Below, piece by piece: positions 52,210 to 52,298 of a stretch of 52,298 bases of DNA. Position 1 is the first letter of the stretch. Every line of letters begins with the position of its first letter. A program made the translations under genes and the position numbers. The notes below the pieces were generated by a model, which saw only the letters and a program-made list of their open reading frames with translations, had not been told where the DNA came from and made no database searches. The stretch comes from an uncultured Eisenbergiella sp. (GTDB lineage: Bacteria; Bacillota; Clostridia; Lachnospirales; Lachnospiraceae): assembly GCA_947627215.1 (NCBI GenBank), contig CANQVD010000027.1, positions 1 to 52,298 on the forward strand, written 5' to 3'.

Positions 52210-52298
52210 CGGTACATTATGCTTGAGTTTCCGCAGTTCTATCAGCAGAGCTCATATCTGGCAGTATCTGTTATAAATACCTTAAAAATTATACGCAA

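Overview
The window looks like chromosomal DNA of a Gram-positive, gut-type Clostridia, most likely a Lachnospiraceae member. The evidence is a set of housekeeping genes typical of that family (DUF711/PFL protein with an ACT protein, oligoendopeptidase F, an enzyme I paralogue, archaeal/yeast-type Asd), strong AGGAGG ribosome sites, GC-rich housekeeping DNA, and an Rpn-family nuclease in several copies. I see no rRNA, tRNA or CRISPR array. Nearly every gene is on the minus strand; only the two ABC-transporter genes (5838-7404) are on plus.

Layout. (1) 104-5621: a minus-strand housekeeping unit argH - asd - topB - hexapeptide-repeat protein, with a clear promoter in front of argH. (2) 5838-7404: an ABC ATPase and permease of the nitrate/sulfonate/taurine type without a binding protein. 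(3) 6877-12015: a polytopic membrane protein of ligase/polymerase type, then gmhA, a fused nucleotidyltransferase-phosphatase and hddA, together the route to GDP-D-glycero-D-manno-heptose. (4) 12041-19878: two copies of an Rpn-type PD-(D/E)XK nuclease cassette. The first is followed by four tandem copies of its C-terminal third as separate small ORFs. The two cassettes bracket an MBOAT acyltransferase and its SGNH partner. (5) 19908-31218: an AT-rich polysaccharide region with two related nucleotidyltransferases, a cupin, a HAD phosphatase, a GDPD-like protein, a Wzx-type flippase, glycosyltransferases, an acetyltransferase, a GT-C-type membrane protein, a methyltransferase and a decayed glycosyltransferase fragment. 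(6) 31256-40810: GC-rich polysaccharide genes: an SDR epimerase split by a G10 tract, a radical SAM protein, a GDP-sugar 4,6-dehydratase with a reductase, more glycosyltransferases, an SH3-domain protein, a second GT-C-type membrane protein and a secreted protein with a textbook promoter. (7) 41099-52209: housekeeping genes pepF, enzyme I, nagB, a zinc-finger membrane protein, polA, coaE, a metallo-hydrolase, an ACT protein and DUF711, ending in a strong terminator.

Taken together, 6.9-40 kb is a capsule or surface-glycan locus. It appears to make a GDP-heptose-derived sugar, assemble repeat units on a lipid carrier, flip them, and decorate them with acyl, methyl and possibly phospho-linked groups. 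Three genes in it carry runs of 8-10 G inside glycine codons (MBOAT G9, methyltransferase G8, SDR G10). The SDR is out of frame, so the locus may be phase variable. The most unusual structure is the Rpn cassette with its array of C-terminal-only ORFs, variable 12-bp repeats and imperfect terminal inverted repeats.
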